DNA of 64,000 nucleotides. Source: JALNYB01 sp963676235. GTDB lineage: Archaea; Thermoplasmatota; Thermoplasmata; Methanomassiliicoccales; Methanomethylophilaceae. Of this stretch, positions 1-9,631 are shown one piece after another. The first letter of the stretch is position 1. Every line of letters begins with the position of its first letter. The notes beneath the pieces are model-generated. The model did not search any database. It was given only the letters and a program-made list of their open reading frames with translations, and was not told where the DNA came from. The DNA is taken from the NCBI GenBank assembly GCA_963676235.1, contig OY781044.1, positions 62,001 to 126,000 of the forward strand, written 5' to 3'. A program made the position numbers and the translations under genes.

Positions 1-211
1 AGTATGATTTTACAGATGGCATTTACCTGTTTTCTGTTTTGATCTATAAAGATCGTCTAAAGTAGCACTCAATACTTCCTATTACTGTAATCTAGATGTG
101 ATGTTCCTCCTTAATACTTGATAATATGTGCCATTACAAATAAACTAATTTGTATATGTCCAGACTGCACCATACATATTCATTTTATATTTACAGGAAG
201 CTAACACAAAT
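1..211. other. AT-rich intergenic stretch at left edge
   Basis: No open reading frame or RNA gene is recognisable here. A TATA-like TTATATTTA lies at about 184-192, some 25 nt before the GTG at 212, which is the normal spacing for an archaeal promoter with a very short leader. The preceding gene lies outside the window. Confidence 0.4.
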
Positions 212-1153
212 GTGAGACTCAGCAACCTTCCGGTAAGGATCGAATATCTAATGGGCACTTTGCTGATCGCCCTTGGAATAATATCGATTTACGGAGTGTC
301 TGGTGATCTCGAACATAATTCCTTATATGCTCTGTCAAAGGTAGTTATGATCGTTCTCGGTATCCTGATTATCATAGATCCGAAGAAAAACGTCATGCGT
401 GCCACAGGTATGTATGCCGCCACTATCGGAATGGGAGGGATGATACGTTCAATAAATGCACTGTCATCCGAATCCACCCTTTATTTCCTGTTTGGTCTTA
501 TAACTTTCCTTCTCGGAGTCAATCTGGTTCTTTGCGGCGTATCTTATTTTAGAGGAACATCCAAAAATGCACGCAGAATGACAATGACAGCCTATCTCAT
601 CTTCTTGATATACTGCCTCAGAGCGATTGCTACTATTTACTTGGGAACCAATCCCTGGGAATATTTCACCAATAATTATACTGTTGTAACATTCTTGATT
701 ATGTACGCCATGTACATATTCGTCCTCACAAGCGACGAGATCAGATATGGCATACCTTTGGAAAAGAACCTTATAGATCTGACCGGACTGAGGAAATCTA
801 TCAGCATCCCGAACGATTCATTGATCACGGAATCAGATTTGAAAGCCATATCCGATGGACTTGCCGGTACAGCCTCGTGGAATAAACTGAATTCGGGACC
901 TGCCGAATCAGAATATATGATAAAACTAGGAAAGGAAATGCCCTGTACGCTCATACTTCAAAAATGGAAAGGATCCACCTGTTTGTATGCAACGGTGGTC
1001 ACAGATCCTAATGGGTCATTCATACAGGGTGCCCGTTTCAGAATAGATAATATGATTCGTGATAAAGAAACGGCCATACTATACGGCAATGACGGGTCCA
1101 AGATCAATATTAAGATCGACATTGAGAGGAAGATAAATGAAGATCGATCTTGA
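212..1153 (+). CDS. six-TM membrane protein of unknown function, first of a pair
   Basis: I do not recognise the family. The 313-residue protein has about six hydrophobic segments in the first 170 residues (near 12-30, 38-56, 66-85, 90-115, 126-146 and 154-172), then a soluble C-terminal part of roughly 140 residues rich in beta-type sequence. The GTG at 212 is chosen because a TATA-like box lies 25 nt upstream and an AGGAAG at about 195-200 could help; the next in-frame Met is residue 14. It overlaps the next gene by 17 nt, and both proteins share the same plan, including an Asp-Pro-Lys after the second TM segment. They look like an ancient tandem duplication and are probably co-translated. 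A sensor or a partner in a membrane complex is possible, but nothing in the sequence decides this. Confidence 0.7.
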   Translation: MRLSNLPVRIEYLMGTLLIALGIISIYGVSGDLEHNSLYALSKVVMIVLGILIIIDPKKNVMRATGMYAATIGMGGMIRSINALSSESTLYFLFGLITFLLGVNLVLCGVSYFRGTSKNARRMTMTAYLIFLIYCLRAIATIYLGTNPWEYFTNNYTVVTFLIMYAMYIFVLTSDEIRYGIPLEKNLIDLTGLRKSISIPNDSLITESDLKAISDGLAGTASWNKLNSGPAESEYMIKLGKEMPCTLILQKWKGSTCLYATVVTDPNGSFIQGARFRIDNMIRDKETAILYGNDGSKINIKIDIERKINEDRS

Positions 1154-2087
1154 CAAGCCCTCGATCATGATCATCACGATAGGTGTGATCATCGCAATAG
1201 CTTCATCTCTCACCCTTATTGATGAGTACTCGGATGGGTATTTCCCATCCCTTTGGATACCTTATGTGGTCTTTCTTATTTCAGCGATCTTATCTATTGC
1301 CGATCCAAAGAGATCGATGATCAGATCGGCAGGCATATATGCTGTAGCCGTAGGAATCAATGACCTTATACTGGGTGCCTTTAACATATACGCCGGTTAT
1401 GGCGGCGACGAAGATATGTTGTTGGTTAACTTGATCTTCTTGATCAACGGCCTGGTATTCCTTACATTGGGTGTGGCACTCGCTGTAGGAGGTCTGACAT
1501 ATCTTCACGGAAGATCAAAAAGCGCTACCATTTTGTATTACCCTGTACTCCTGACATTAGCTACCGACGCTGTTTCAATTATCATGCAAATACGTTATGG
1601 TTACGATATCCCTACGCTGATATCTGACAACAAATTCATGTTCCCGCGCATCATATGCTGTATCGCCATAGCTGTGCTGATGTCTAGGAAAGACATACGC
1701 AAGAACACATTGAATTGGAAGATGGAAGAACGTATAACCGGAATCAAAACTTCCTTGTTCACCGAACCGGTCGCATTCATAATTTCGGAAGACATGGCGG
1801 CGATCGAAGATTGGCTGTCGAAGACCGAAAACACCGAACTAACAGTGAAACTGCATCTGCCAAATAAACAGATACGGAACTTGATATTCTATCGCATACC
1901 AGGAAACGAACAGGGATATCTCACACTATCTGAACCTAACATTCAATCCTACTCCGGAAGTTTCCGTATGCCTGTTAACTCTGTAGTACACATGACAGAG
2001 AATAATTCTGTGAGATTGTACGGTACCGACGGCTTGTTCTCTCAAATTCTGATCCACGATGAAGTTCAGAAAAAAAATAAATCATGA
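1137..2087 (+). CDS. six-TM membrane protein of unknown function, second of a pair
   Basis: This 316-residue protein is a divergent paralogue of its upstream neighbour. It has about six N-terminal TM segments (residues about 8-27, 35-52, 60-85, 92-118, 130-150, 162-180) followed by a soluble C-terminal domain of about 130 residues. The ATG at 1137 lies within the end of the first gene and is preceded by GAGAGG at about 1124-1129, so translation coupling is likely. Shared traits with the first protein are ISIADPKR/IIIDPKKN after TM2 and a soluble tail ending in a strand-rich 'LYG.DG' motif. No catalytic motif is visible. Function unknown. Confidence 0.7.
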   Translation: MKIDLDKPSIMIITIGVIIAIASSLTLIDEYSDGYFPSLWIPYVVFLISAILSIADPKRSMIRSAGIYAVAVGINDLILGAFNIYAGYGGDEDMLLVNLIFLINGLVFLTLGVALAVGGLTYLHGRSKSATILYYPVLLTLATDAVSIIMQIRYGYDIPTLISDNKFMFPRIICCIAIAVLMSRKDIRKNTLNWKMEERITGIKTSLFTEPVAFIISEDMAAIEDWLSKTENTELTVKLHLPNKQIRNLIFYRIPGNEQGYLTLSEPNIQSYSGSFRMPVNSVVHMTENNSVRLYGTDGLFSQILIHDEVQKKNKS

Positions 2088-2780
2088 TGTGACTTGGATA
2101 CGTTCATATTCTTATCGTATTGAGTTGACTTTGCCTATTCTAGAATCTTTACATATACAAAAAATATGGTCGACAAATATGAACATGCTACATGATTTTA
2201 ATGTGTAGATCCAATATCATGAAAAATAAAGATTGAGAAATAAGACCATATTCATCTGCTATATCCTCTGATGAAGCCCATCCTTCTATCGGATCTGACC
2301 CGCCAATTTTAAAAAAAAGTTTTTCTTTATCCAGACTAGTTCATTAATGTCTGTTAGAATCGCATGCATAAGATCTCCAGTCATGTGACGTATCCTTGCC
2401 CATCTATTCTTTATCGAAAAAATATTCCTGTAAAATCACGAACAATTCGTAGTACCTACATTATAAATAAGATGACCTCTTTATAAAGCTCGCCATGATT
2501 TACCAGTCATAATCCTTAACTTGGAATGATTCTTTAAATCTGGCGTTCGGAGTAAAGACCACGTTGATCTTTGAAATGCGAGCATAATTACTCAGAAATG
2601 TTTGCTTCGAAAGAAGCCCCATACGCTAACTCTAGGATTTACAAGACATCTACAGAACGTAATTGTTGATTCTTGGTAAATCTTGAGAGCTCCTCGAGTT
2701 AGGATCTCTATGCTTAGCGGTAGCTATCTTTCTCAAAAAAGTGAATGTATCATTCCGAACAAAAGACGAAGGTAATGATA
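2088..2780. other. long intergenic region; possible structured leader of the ABC transporter operon
   Basis: No gene is supported here. TATA-like runs occur at about 2459-2469 and 2476-2487 (CTTTATAAAG). Downstream lies a perfect hairpin at 2604-2617, GCTTC-GAAA-GAAGC, with a GNRA tetraloop. If transcription starts near 2505, the proV mRNA would have a leader of about 270 nt. No known riboswitch motif was recognised. Confidence 0.3.
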
Positions 2781-4175
2781 ATGTCCTTGAGCATCAATAA
2801 TAAAAGACCGATAAAGTCCATAGACGATAAATTCAGTGAACTGATCACAAAAAAAATAAATTCGTTCAAATATAAGATCAAAAAGCCGATCAAGCGTGTG
2901 TCAGAGAATGCACGTACATCAAATTATGAAAAACAACTATCGAAGAACATATTCGAAAACATAAATTGCCCTACGGACTCAGAAGGCAATGAGATTATGA
3001 TCCGGGTGAAAAATCTTTCCAAAATCTTTGGAAAACATCCTGAATCATCCATGAAGTTGCTTAAAAACGGAATGGACAAAGAAGAGATACATCGCACCAC
3101 TTCGAATACTGTAGGACTCTATGACGTATCATTCGATGTGAAGAAAGGAGAATTATTCGTATTGATGGGACTTTCTGGATCGGGTAAATCAACACTCGAA
3201 CGCTGCATGAACAGACTTATAAGACCAACATCTGGAAATGTGATCATTAACGGATTGGATATCACATCCCTCGATGAGGACGATCTTCGTGCCGTAAGAA
3301 GAAAAAAAATGTCCATGGTATTCCAAAACTTCGGACTCCTCCCTCATAGGGATGTGAAGAACAATGTCGCATATGGCCTCGAAATCCAAGGTGTCCCTGA
3401 AAAGGAACGTATGGAAAAGACCAAACGAGCAATAGACATAATCGGTCTTTCCGGCTATGAGGATAGTCTTCCCAAAAATCTAAGCGGCGGCATGAAACAA
3501 AGAGTAGGACTTGCACGAGCACTCGCAACTGATCCAGACATACTCTTCATGGATGAGGCTTTCAGTGCCCTCGATCCGCTTATAAGGACAGACATGCAGG
3601 ATGAATTGCAGAGAATACAATCAGAATTGAACAAGACAATTGTTTTTGTTACTCATGACTTGGACGAAGCCCTGAAACTCGGAGACCGTATTGCTCTTAT
3701 GAAAGACGGAAGGATCGTTCAGATAGGAACCGCCGAAGAGATACTTCAGAACCCAGCCGATGAATATGTATGCCGTTTCATCAAGGAAGTAGACCGTACG
3801 AAGATACTTACAGCAGGAACCTTCATGAAAAAGCCTCGCGGAGTCATACAGGCTTCACAAGGACCCAGAACAGCAATAAAGATGATGGAGGAGTATGACC
3901 GCAACACTCTGCTGGTAATCGATAAGGGCAATCATCTCATCGGCATGATAGAATCTGACGATGTTCTCAATGTCATTAAATCGGGAGGTGTTCTAAACGA
4001 TGCCATAATACGAGACCTTCCGAAAGTCGGCATAGAAACACCTATGAAAGATGTCATACAGATAATGATCACAACCAATTTCTCGATACCTGTCGTAAAC
4101 GAAAATAATGTTTTACTGGGTGTCGTAAGTCCTTCGGTGGCCGCCGAGGCTCTTAATGCTGGAGGCGATCTGTGA
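2781..4175 (+). CDS. proV: glycine betaine/proline-type ABC transporter ATPase (ProV/OpuAA) with CBS pair
   Basis: This is the ATP-hydrolysing subunit of an osmoprotectant importer. Visible motifs are the Walker A GLSGSGKST, the Q-loop VFQNFGLLPH, the signature LSGGMKQRVG, the Walker B DILFMDEAFSALDP and the switch His in VTHD. Two CBS domains occupy the last ~120 residues, where this family senses ionic strength. It is followed by the permease with a GTGA overlap. The start at 2781 (MSLSINNK) is preferred because AAGGTAAT lies 7 nt upstream; an in-frame ATG at 2745 would add 12 residues without a ribosome site. Even so, about 75 basic, low-complexity residues precede the ABC domain, which is longer than usual for ProV. 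The substrate is inferred from the family only. Confidence 0.92.
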   Translation: MSLSINNKRPIKSIDDKFSELITKKINSFKYKIKKPIKRVSENARTSNYEKQLSKNIFENINCPTDSEGNEIMIRVKNLSKIFGKHPESSMKLLKNGMDKEEIHRTTSNTVGLYDVSFDVKKGELFVLMGLSGSGKSTLERCMNRLIRPTSGNVIINGLDITSLDEDDLRAVRRKKMSMVFQNFGLLPHRDVKNNVAYGLEIQGVPEKERMEKTKRAIDIIGLSGYEDSLPKNLSGGMKQRVGLARALATDPDILFMDEAFSALDPLIRTDMQDELQRIQSELNKTIVFVTHDLDEALKLGDRIALMKDGRIVQIGTAEEILQNPADEYVCRFIKEVDRTKILTAGTFMKKPRGVIQASQGPRTAIKMMEEYDRNTLLVIDKGNHLIGMIESDDVLNVIKSGGVLNDAIIRDLPKVGIETPMKDVIQIMITTNFSIPVVNENNVLLGVVSPSVAAEALNAGGDL

Positions 4176-4993
4176 TGACATCATGGGTAGGAACATTCGC
4201 AGAAGACATGGTGAACTTCATTGAGACTTACTTCCAATGGCTTCTTGATATCATCAAAGAGGTTATAAATTGGCCTCTGGAAGCATTGGGCAGCATACTT
4301 TACAATATAGAGCCCGCAGTCTTCCTTGTCGTACTCTTCATCATATCCATACTTATGACTAAACGTCTGATCGTATCGATATTGATCGTATTCGCATTCT
4401 ACATAATAGATTGGATGGGATATTGGAATAGTGCTATGATCACTTTGAACATGGTCATCATATCGGCGTTGATAGCAATCATAATTGCCATACCTCTAGG
4501 CATATGGTCTGCAAGAAGCGAACAGGCAAATCCGATAATCAAGGCACTTATGGATTTCATGCAGACGATGCCTGCTTTTGTATATCTGATTCCAGCAGTC
4601 ATATTCTTTGGACTGGGGATAGTTCCAGGAGTTGTTGCCACGGTCATATTCGCTATGCCGCCGATGGTGAGACTCACTAACCTAGGCATCAGGCAGGTAC
4701 CCACGGAAATAAACGAAGTCGCAGATTCGTTTGGATCTACAAATTGGCAAAAACTTAGAAAGGTGCAACTACCCACAGCCATGCCGTCTATAATGGCTGG
4801 GATGAATCAGTGCATCATGTTATCACTCTCCATGGTTGTCATAACCGCTATGATAGGAGGAGGAGGTCTTGGTGAAGATATCGTATATGCTCTCAGCAGA
4901 GTAGATGTCGCACTTGGCTTCGAGGCTGGTCTTGCAGTAGTCTTGATCGCCATGACCTTGGACAAACTCACTCAGTCCCTGAATAAGGGCTGA
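4172..4993 (+). CDS. proW: glycine betaine/proline-type ABC transporter permease (ProW/OpuAB)
   Basis: This is the membrane-spanning subunit of the importer, 273 residues, with an extra N-terminal amphipathic region and about six to seven TM helices. The family coupling motif is seen as EVADSFGSTNWQKLRKVQLP, which contacts the ATPase, and the segment MQTMPAFVYLIPAVIFFGLG is typical of ProW. The GTG at 4172 overlaps the proV stop (GTGA); GGAGG at 4161-4165 serves either this GTG or the ATG at 4175. Co-expressed with proV and proX. Confidence 0.93.
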   Translation: MMTSWVGTFAEDMVNFIETYFQWLLDIIKEVINWPLEALGSILYNIEPAVFLVVLFIISILMTKRLIVSILIVFAFYIIDWMGYWNSAMITLNMVIISALIAIIIAIPLGIWSARSEQANPIIKALMDFMQTMPAFVYLIPAVIFFGLGIVPGVVATVIFAMPPMVRLTNLGIRQVPTEINEVADSFGSTNWQKLRKVQLPTAMPSIMAGMNQCIMLSLSMVVITAMIGGGGLGEDIVYALSRVDVALGFEAGLAVVLIAMTLDKLTQSLNKG

Positions 4994-5023
4994 GAATTGT
5001 CCATAAACAAAATAGGTGAAAAA

Positions 5024-5932
5024 ATGAACAGCAAATATATAAAAATCGGAGCAGTCGCAGTGATCGTCATATTATTGGCAGCAGGCGTCATGCTATTCGC
5101 GGGTAATACCGACGATAAGAAGATAGAGAAAGTTGGAACAGTATTGGACAGTGGAGCCAAAAGCGGACTTGTGATACCAACTTATGTAGCAACCGAACTG
5201 AATATATCCAGTATTTCAGACCTAGAACAATATTCTGATGAATTCAACAATAAGATCATAGGTATCGATGCAGGAGCTGGCATAATGTCCATGACAGAAA
5301 AAGCCATTGAAGACTACAATCTGGATTCATTCACGTTGCAAACAAGCTCCGAATCGAGCATGCTAGCAGCGCTGATAAGTGCATATGAATCTCATGAAGT
5401 CATAGTAGTGACCCTTTGGACCCCGCATTGGGTCGGAGGAGAATACAACCTGACATATCTTGAAGACCCAGATTATGTCTATGGAACGGCAGAATCCATC
5501 GAATCTTGGTCGAGACCAGGACTTTCAGCCGATGACCCTGTGTTGGCAGAGATCATGGGTAACTACGAATACAGTCTTTCAGAATTCAACTCCCTATTGT
5601 CTTATATAGCAAACAACAGCGACAAAGACATACAGACCGCTGCAGGAGAATGGGTTGAAGCACATCCTGATCTTATGAGCAAATGGATCGGAAGTATCGA
5701 ATATCAAGAAGGACGCGGAACTATCAAGATAGGACTTGTCGATTGGGCATGCGCGATGGGATCCTCTAATGCTTTGAAATATGTTCTGGAAACATATGTA
5801 GGATATGATGTCACACTCATGTCACTCAACGTAGGCGTGATGTATGAAGGATTGAGCAACGGAGAAATAGACCTTATAACGACCGCGTGGCTACCGATGA
5901 CCCACGCACAGTATATGGATAAATACGCATAA
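5024..5932 (+). CDS. proX: glycine betaine/proline-type substrate-binding protein (ProX/OpuAC)
   Basis: This is the extracytoplasmic binding protein of the importer. An N-terminal membrane segment (residues about 8-26, no lipobox Cys) should anchor it outside the cell. The OpuAC fold is shown by IGIDAGAGIMSMTEKAIEDY, by VVTLWTPHWV near the middle with Trp residues of the betaine cage, and by the C-terminal LITTAWLPMTHAQY. The ATG at 5024 is chosen because AGGTGA lies at 5014-5019; the in-frame TTG at 4997 has no ribosome site. It ends the operon. The region downstream, 5933-6108, is AT-rich without a gene. Confidence 0.92.
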   Translation: MNSKYIKIGAVAVIVILLAAGVMLFAGNTDDKKIEKVGTVLDSGAKSGLVIPTYVATELNISSISDLEQYSDEFNNKIIGIDAGAGIMSMTEKAIEDYNLDSFTLQTSSESSMLAALISAYESHEVIVVTLWTPHWVGGEYNLTYLEDPDYVYGTAESIESWSRPGLSADDPVLAEIMGNYEYSLSEFNSLLSYIANNSDKDIQTAAGEWVEAHPDLMSKWIGSIEYQEGRGTIKIGLVDWACAMGSSNALKYVLETYVGYDVTLMSLNVGVMYEGLSNGEIDLITTAWLPMTHAQYMDKYA

Positions 5933-6108
5933 ACAAAAATGCCATATGGATCTCAAAACCTCTTAACTATTTTTTCAAATGAATAATCAAGCTCCATTCA
6001 GATTTAAAACAATCCATGATGATTAAGACTGATGCGTTGATAAATATGAGAATAAGAAAATGGTTTTGTACCTCATGCTTCCATAATGATCTATGACTTT
6101 CTCTGTGA

Positions 6109-9100
6109 TCAATCCTTCTTGAAGAATATCGCCAATGATGCCACCACTGTCACGATCATGGCTCCAGCAGCCACACCTATGGTTACATAAGAGCTGTCGT
6201 CTCCATCCGTGCCTGTTGGAGTATCAGGACCGATCTGCTGCACGGAAACCGATATGTTCACGTATGAATCCGCCGTGATATCCGATATTATGTAACCTGA
6301 GGAATAATGGCTCAACGTACCTCCTGTGGCGGTCACTGAATTCAAAACGTAGCCGCTGGATACGCTAACCGCGAATATCAGGGAACCGCCGCTGGATACG
6401 TTTGTGGATCCGTCAAATGATACGTTGTAACCTGGTCCTGAAGAGAACGTCACTGTGTATGTAGAATTCTCAATCCAATGAGCATAGAACGTTGTCGCTG
6501 CCGTTATATCGACCGAAGTGGATGCCGTTATCTGGTTTCCGCCTTTTTCCGTGGTATACCATCCTGCAAACATATATCCCATTCTTGTCGGATCCGTTGC
6601 CGGCAAAACATATGGTGAACCGTATGTTTCAATCACATCCATACTGTATGTTGTTCCATTACCGACGAAGGTAGCTATTGCAATCTGCACCCATTGAGCA
6701 TATATCATAGAATTAGAGGAAAAAACCATAGATGTTGTTACTTCTGTACCGCCTATCGCCTCGGTATACCAACCGGTTATGGCATAATTCGCACGATATG
6801 CCATCGGAAAAGATATTATTGATCCTCCCGTGTTTATGTAGATGAATGATTCGGATGAATATCCTCCGTTGCAGTTGTACAATACGACTACTTGGGAAGG
6901 CGATACAACAACATCCCATGCTATCCCATTGTGTTCATAAGACTGGCCTTCAGCATATACAAGCTTCAACCCAGAAGTTCCATATATGTTGGCAAACGGC
7001 ACCGAGACCTCATTTGTTCCTAGAATAAGTGTAGTTATCGTCCTAGTTGTTTGACCTGGCAATTTCCACGATGTAGAAGAAAGATTGAAATATTTATCTA
7101 AAACTCCATCTGAAGATGTACTTGCTGATGAGAATGTTATGATCATCGTCTTCAGAGAGGAACAACCACTGAATGAATCTCCGCATATGTACAAAAGATC
7201 GTCTGGAACTGTGATAGATTCCAAGTGATGACAGTTTTGAAAAGAATTGCTGCCTACCGACTCTATACCTTCCGGAATAGTCACTGAAATCAGATTTGAA
7301 CAACCATAGAATGCATAATGATTTATGGTCCTGACGCCCGCAGGCACCGAATATGATGAATCCTCTTTTCCAGCGGGATAGCATATCAATGTTTTTTGAT
7401 CAGAACTGAACAATACACCATCTATCGACGAATATATCGTACTTCCATTCAATACTGTTATCGATGTCATCGAAGAACAGTTTTCCATCGCGAATCTGCC
7501 TATTGTCTTAACGCTCGCAGGAATAGTGAGATATTCTAGATTCGACGAACCATAGAATGCATAATGGTTTATGGCAACGACTCCATCTGGTATGACATAA
7601 GTGTTATTCGAACTCCCAACAGGATAATTCACCAGTACTTTTTGTTCATCGTCATAAAGTACACCATTGGATGAAGAGTAATTTGCATTACCTTCGGATA
7701 CTGTTATGCTCTCTGTCGAAGGGCAATTATAAAATGTATACATTCCAATCGAAACAACGCTTTCGGATATGCTGATTGTTTTCAAAGAATGACAGCTTGC
7801 AAACGCATATTCTCCGATAGAAATGACTCCTTCAGGAATATTCATGGAGATCAAAGAAGAACACCCATAAAAAGCCCAACTGCTTATGACTGTGATGCCA
7901 TCACCCATTGTCACGCTCTCCAAAGATGAACAACCAGCAAACGTGTGATCGTTTATCGCCGTTACACTGTTGGGTATTACAATGGATCCAAGCTTATGAC
8001 AACCATAGAATGCAGAATCCAATATGGTTGTCACGGTGTCGGGTACGTCAAATAACGCATCCACCTTGCCAGCAGGATAACATATCAAGGTTGTTTGATC
8101 CTCGTTGAACAACACGCCGTCGAAAGAAGAATAGTCCGCATCACCATTGGACACAGTTATGGATGTGAGATATTTGCAATTACAAAATGCGTGCCGACTG
8201 ATAGATGTGACTGTGTTGGGTATGATGTAAGAAGCATTCGTTTTTCCCGAAGGATAGCACATAAGATTAGCAACAGCTTCATCGAACAACACACCGTCAA
8301 AAGAAGAATATGACGTATTGCCTGCAGACACCGTTATATTATCCAATGAAACACAGCAGTAGAATGCATGATCACCTATCGATGTGACCGTATCTGGAAT
8401 TAAAATCGAAGTAAGATGAGTACAATATGTAAAAGCATCATTACCTATTGATTCTAGACCATTTGGTATGATTATGGATGTTAAATCATAGCAACTATCA
8501 AAACAATAATTTCCCACGGAAAGAACGTTTGATGTGAGCTCTAAAGAAACCAATTTAGAACAATGATAAAAGGCATAATTATCGATGGATGTGACAGTAA
8601 ATGGTATTGTGTATGCCGAATCCGTCTTACCCGCAGGATAGCATATCAGTGTAGTTTGAGCCTTGTTGAAAAGAACCCCGTCTGAAGATGAATATATTGG
8701 ACTGGAATCAGAAACAACAATATTCCTTAGTGATTCACAATTGAGAAAAGAATTGATCCCTATTGACATGACACTATCTGGAAGACTGATCGATAAAAGA
8801 CCATTACAATCTTCAAAAGCTCCATTCCCTATAGTGACTACGCCACTAGAAACAATTATAGAAGTTAAATAAATCGAATCGAAAAAGGCATAATCCTCTA
8901 CAGTCACGGTATCGATCGGAATCGAATAAGATGTTTTCATCTTACCTGCCGGATAATGAATCAACGTGCTCTGATCCTTATCGAACAAGACCCCGTCTGA
9001 AGATGAGTAATTCTGATTATTACTCGAAACCTCGATGGATGTCAAAGAAGAGCAATTAAAAAAGGAAAAACTGCTTAGAGAAGTTATACTGTCTGGAAGT

Positions 9101-9492
9101 ACTATTGCTGAAATGTATTGGCAACTGTAAAACGATCTACTACTCAAAGACGTGACACTGTATACTGCATTATCATGCATCACAGTAGAAGGAATTGTCA
9201 GTGTACCAGAAGTATTCGAATCGACTGCAACATTTGAACCGCTGCCTACTTGAACTTGATGTAGTGATTCTGATGTTACGATGTATGTGACCTCGATCCC
9301 CTCTATCGTTTCAGAAGTAAATATATTGCCAACGGGATCTGACGATGCAACATTATCACTAAAAATTAAACACGATGTAATTATCGAGAAAAAAAGCACA
9401 ATCGTTATTATTGTTAGAAATCGCAAATTTGCTGATTTGGGAATGCTTGAATATAATTTGACCTGCACTTTATGAGCGATTCCTTCAATCAT
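6109..9492 (-). CDS. large BspA-type LRR surface protein with InlB-type repeats and C-terminal anchor
   Basis: This 1127-residue cell-surface protein has an N-terminal membrane segment or signal (about residues 24-46), a long array of 23-residue BspA-type leucine-rich repeats (about 75-800; consensus ..IP..V..I...AF..C..L), at least two InlB/Flg_new-type repeats with the GYMFAGWYT and ITGWYTEA motifs (about 880-1010), a Gly/Ser-rich module ending in DSYVNI (about 1015-1085), and a C-terminal TM helix followed by FKKD. Six copies of a DGVLF...TL..YPAGK insertion interrupt the LRRs. A TATA-like ATATATTTAAAAA at about 9511-9523 puts the transcript start at or near the ATG. Adhesion or host interaction is a family inference. 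Confidence 0.88.
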   Translation of the reverse strand: MIEGIAHKVQVKLYSSIPKSANLRFLTIITIVLFFSIITSCLIFSDNVASSDPVGNIFTSETIEGIEVTYIVTSESLHQVQVGSGSNVAVDSNTSGTLTIPSTVMHDNAVYSVTSLSSRSFYSCQYISAIVLPDSITSLSSFSFFNCSSLTSIEVSSNNQNYSSSDGVLFDKDQSTLIHYPAGKMKTSYSIPIDTVTVEDYAFFDSIYLTSIIVSSGVVTIGNGAFEDCNGLLSISLPDSVMSIGINSFLNCESLRNIVVSDSSPIYSSSDGVLFNKAQTTLICYPAGKTDSAYTIPFTVTSIDNYAFYHCSKLVSLELTSNVLSVGNYCFDSCYDLTSIIIPNGLESIGNDAFTYCTHLTSILIPDTVTSIGDHAFYCCVSLDNITVSAGNTSYSSFDGVLFDEAVANLMCYPSGKTNASYIIPNTVTSISRHAFCNCKYLTSITVSNGDADYSSFDGVLFNEDQTTLICYPAGKVDALFDVPDTVTTILDSAFYGCHKLGSIVIPNSVTAINDHTFAGCSSLESVTMGDGITVISSWAFYGCSSLISMNIPEGVISIGEYAFASCHSLKTISISESVVSIGMYTFYNCPSTESITVSEGNANYSSSNGVLYDDEQKVLVNYPVGSSNNTYVIPDGVVAINHYAFYGSSNLEYLTIPASVKTIGRFAMENCSSMTSITVLNGSTIYSSIDGVLFSSDQKTLICYPAGKEDSSYSVPAGVRTINHYAFYGCSNLISVTIPEGIESVGSNSFQNCHHLESITVPDDLLYICGDSFSGCSSLKTMIITFSSASTSSDGVLDKYFNLSSTSWKLPGQTTRTITTLILGTNEVSVPFANIYGTSGLKLVYAEGQSYEHNGIAWDVVVSPSQVVVLYNCNGGYSSESFIYINTGGSIISFPMAYRANYAITGWYTEAIGGTEVTTSMVFSSNSMIYAQWVQIAIATFVGNGTTYSMDVIETYGSPYVLPATDPTRMGYMFAGWYTTEKGGNQITASTSVDITAATTFYAHWIENSTYTVTFSSGPGYNVSFDGSTNVSSGGSLIFAVSVSSGYVLNSVTATGGTLSHYSSGYIISDITADSYVNISVSVQQIGPDTPTGTDGDDSSYVTIGVAAGAMIVTVVASLAIFFKKD

Positions 9493-9631
9493 ATGATGTT
9501 ATGGTTTTTTTAAATATATATGATGTACCATCATTACTTTTAGATGACTTAGACAAATTGAAACATTCTTAAGATTGAACTGACTCATACTATTGGAAAG
9601 TAATTTAAAATCATAGGTAGGTAATTTACAC
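9493..9631. promoter_or_regulatory. divergent promoter region
   Basis: Two face-away promoters are visible. On the minus strand ATATATTTAAAAA (about 9511-9523) lies about 25 nt from the LRR gene start at 9492. On the plus strand TAATTTAAAAT (about 9601-9611) lies about 25 nt before the ATG at 9632. Both spacings fit leaderless or nearly leaderless archaeal transcripts. Confidence 0.45.
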
